A DNA stretch of 64,000 bases from assembly GCF_003345295.1 (NCBI RefSeq), contig NZ_CP031056.1:1860001-1924000 (forward strand). Reading direction: 5' to 3'. Position numbers and translations under genes: made by a program. The notes beneath the pieces are model-generated. The model was not told the DNA's origin and ran no database searches. It was given only the letters and a program-made list of their open reading frames with translations. Origin of the DNA: Vibrio splendidus (lineage in GTDB: Bacteria; Pseudomonadota; Gammaproteobacteria; Enterobacterales; Vibrionaceae). This document shows positions 62,841-64,000 of this stretch, one piece after another. The number at the start of each line of letters is the position of its first letter. Within the stretch, counting starts at the first letter, position 1.

Positions 62841-64000
62841 ATCACACGAGCATGCGATGACCCACGAAGAGATGGTTACCATTGCAAAACAAGACCTAAA
62901 AACTGGCGTAGGCAAAAGCGTAAAACACGACAGTGCAGCCAAGCAAGTGACGGGCGAAGCGGTATACATTGATGACCGCCTAGAGTTCCCAAATCAGCTG
63001 CACGTTTACGCACGCCTGAGCACGCAAGCACACGCCAACATCACCAAGATAGATTTATCACCGTGTTACGAATTCGAAGGCGTGGCGATTGCCATTCAAG
63101 CCAAAGACGTACCGGGTGAGCTAGATATCGGCGCCATCCTACCGGGTGACCCACTGCTTGCAGACGGCAAAGTAGAATACTACGGCCAACCTGTGATTGC
63201 CGTGGCTGCCAACGATTTGGAAACGGCACGTAAAGCCGCACATGCAGCCATTATTGAATACGAAGAACTACCAGCGATTCTTGATGTAAAAGAAGCACTA
63301 GAGAAAGAACACTTCGTGACAGAGAGCCACACTCAACAACGTGGGGACTCAAAAGCCGCACTGGCAAAAGCGAAACACGTGATCTCTGGTGACCTAGAGA
63401 TCGGCGGTCAAGAGCACTTCTACCTAGAAACCCAAATCAGTAGCGTAATGCCAACCGAAGACGGCGGCATGATCGTTTACACCTCGACTCAAAATCCGAC
63501 CGAAGTTCAAAAACTGGTTGCGGAAGTGATTGGCGTACCGATGCACAAAGTCGTGATTGATATGCGTCGTATGGGCGGTGGTTTCGGTGGTAAAGAGACT
63601 CAAGCGGCTTCTCCAGCATGTATGGCTGCGGTTATTGCACACCTTACCGGTCGACCAACCAAAATGCGTTTGCTGCGCAGTGAAGACATGCAGCAAACCG
63701 GTAAACGTCACCCGTTCTACAATCAATACACAATCGGTTTTGACGACAATGGTGTGATTCAAGGTGCCGATATTACCGTTGCAGGTAACTGTGGTTACTC
63801 TCCAGACTTATCAAGCTCTATTGTCGACCGTGCGATGTTCCACTCAGACAACGCCTATTATCTAGGAGATGCAACTGTAGTGGGCCATCGATGCAAAACC
63901 AACACGGCATCGAATACCGCCTACCGTGGCTTTGGTGGCCCGCAAGGCATGATGACCATCGAACACATCATGGACGAGATTGCGCGTTACCTGAAAAAAG
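62833..64000 (+). CDS. xdhB: Xanthine dehydrogenase large subunit (Mo cofactor), partial
   Basis: Open from ATG 62833 to the right edge, 389 codons seen of about 780 expected. It overlaps the xdhA stop by eight bases. Features: GEAVYIDDRLEFPNQLHVYAR, QEHFYLETQ and RRMGGGFGGKETQ, which belong to the molybdopterin-binding part of the xanthine dehydrogenase family, then NTAYRGFGGPQGM. With xdhA it forms the catalytic complex that converts hypoxanthine and xanthine to urate. xdhC and purine-degradation genes would be expected beyond the edge. Confidence 0.95.
   Translation, partial: MSKSHEHAMTHEEMVTIAKQDLKTGVGKSVKHDSAAKQVTGEAVYIDDRLEFPNQLHVYARLSTQAHANITKIDLSPCYEFEGVAIAIQAKDVPGELDIGAILPGDPLLADGKVEYYGQPVIAVAANDLETARKAAHAAIIEYEELPAILDVKEALEKEHFVTESHTQQRGDSKAALAKAKHVISGDLEIGGQEHFYLETQISSVMPTEDGGMIVYTSTQNPTEVQKLVAEVIGVPMHKVVIDMRRMGGGFGGKETQAASPACMAAVIAHLTGRPTKMRLLRSEDMQQTGKRHPFYNQYTIGFDDNGVIQGADITVAGNCGYSPDLSSSIVDRAMFHSDNAYYLGDATVVGHRCKTNTASNTAYRGFGGPQGMMTIEHIMDEIARYLKK

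Noticed and set aside
1..64000. CRISPR array, toxin-antitoxin pair, prophage, integron or insertion sequence
   Set aside because: No spacer-repeat series, integrase, transposase, capsid gene or attC-like array was recognised; the XRE gene at 44.1 kb pairs with DUF2975, not with a toxin.

Overview
This window looks like part of a marine gammaproteobacterial genome, most likely a Vibrio of the Splendidus type, and perhaps its second chromosome. That is inferred from AT-leaning coding sequence, many PTS, chemotaxis and c-di-GMP genes, DUF4144 and CLCA_X-like genes, and long runs of accessory metabolic cassettes each beside its own regulator. No rRNA, tRNA, CRISPR array, insertion sequence or prophage was seen.

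Layout. (1) 0-5.7 kb: an aldehyde dehydrogenase and a 2-oxoglutarate/Fe(II) oxygenase in one operon, a NIT-domain chemoreceptor, a 57-residue zinc-ribbon protein and a TetR regulator with two matching palindromes in front. (2) 5.7-18.1 kb: a sugar-uptake island. It holds four fructose-family PTS units with different domain orders (A-C-B, separate B plus HPr-like/A, A-B-C, separate A plus C-B), a sodium/solute symporter, an AraC regulator and mannose-6-phosphate isomerase. (3) 18.3-23 kb: a c-di-GMP phosphodiesterase-type protein, a degraded LysR/GGDEF chimera, and a cytochrome operon (tetraheme, pentaheme, ethylbenzene-dehydrogenase-like) whose first gene carries a frameshift. (4) 23.3-29.9 kb: a peptide-binding protein divergent from murein-peptide amidase MpaA, an EamA exporter divergent from a LysR regulator, and an AT-rich HAD hydrolase. 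(5) 29.5-34.4 kb: glutathione-dependent formaldehyde detoxification (dehydrogenase and S-formylglutathione hydrolase) with an SMR transporter on each side, then a small exported protein and a Nudix hydrolase. (6) 34.5-42.3 kb: an aldehyde dehydrogenase divergent from a sigma-54 activator, a photolyase/cryptochrome-like flavoprotein and a second chemoreceptor. (7) 42.4-51 kb: LysR/glutathione S-transferase pair, XRE/DUF2975 pair, LysR, two exported DUF1254/DUF1214 proteins and an exported AGE-like barrel protein. (8) 51-60 kb: a ferric-reductase-like flavocytochrome and flavin reductase, a metallopeptidase-like protein, DUF4144, a Dcu-type dicarboxylate carrier, HAD, HD, GNAT and a Tag-type DNA glycosylase. 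(9) 60-64 kb: a GntR regulator followed by xanthine dehydrogenase genes xdhA and xdhB, the latter running off the window.

Most units are a regulator next to a small catabolic, detoxification or transport cassette. The least ordinary features are the set of PTS domain permutations, the chimera and frameshift beside the cytochromes, the paired SMR genes around the formaldehyde operon, a 26-bp perfect hairpin, two short tandem-repeat tracts around the Tag and GntR genes, and a well-matched sigma-54 promoter with inverted repeats between the aldehyde dehydrogenase and its activator. I did not find a clearly new multi-gene system. Alignments, GC values and searches were not computed.
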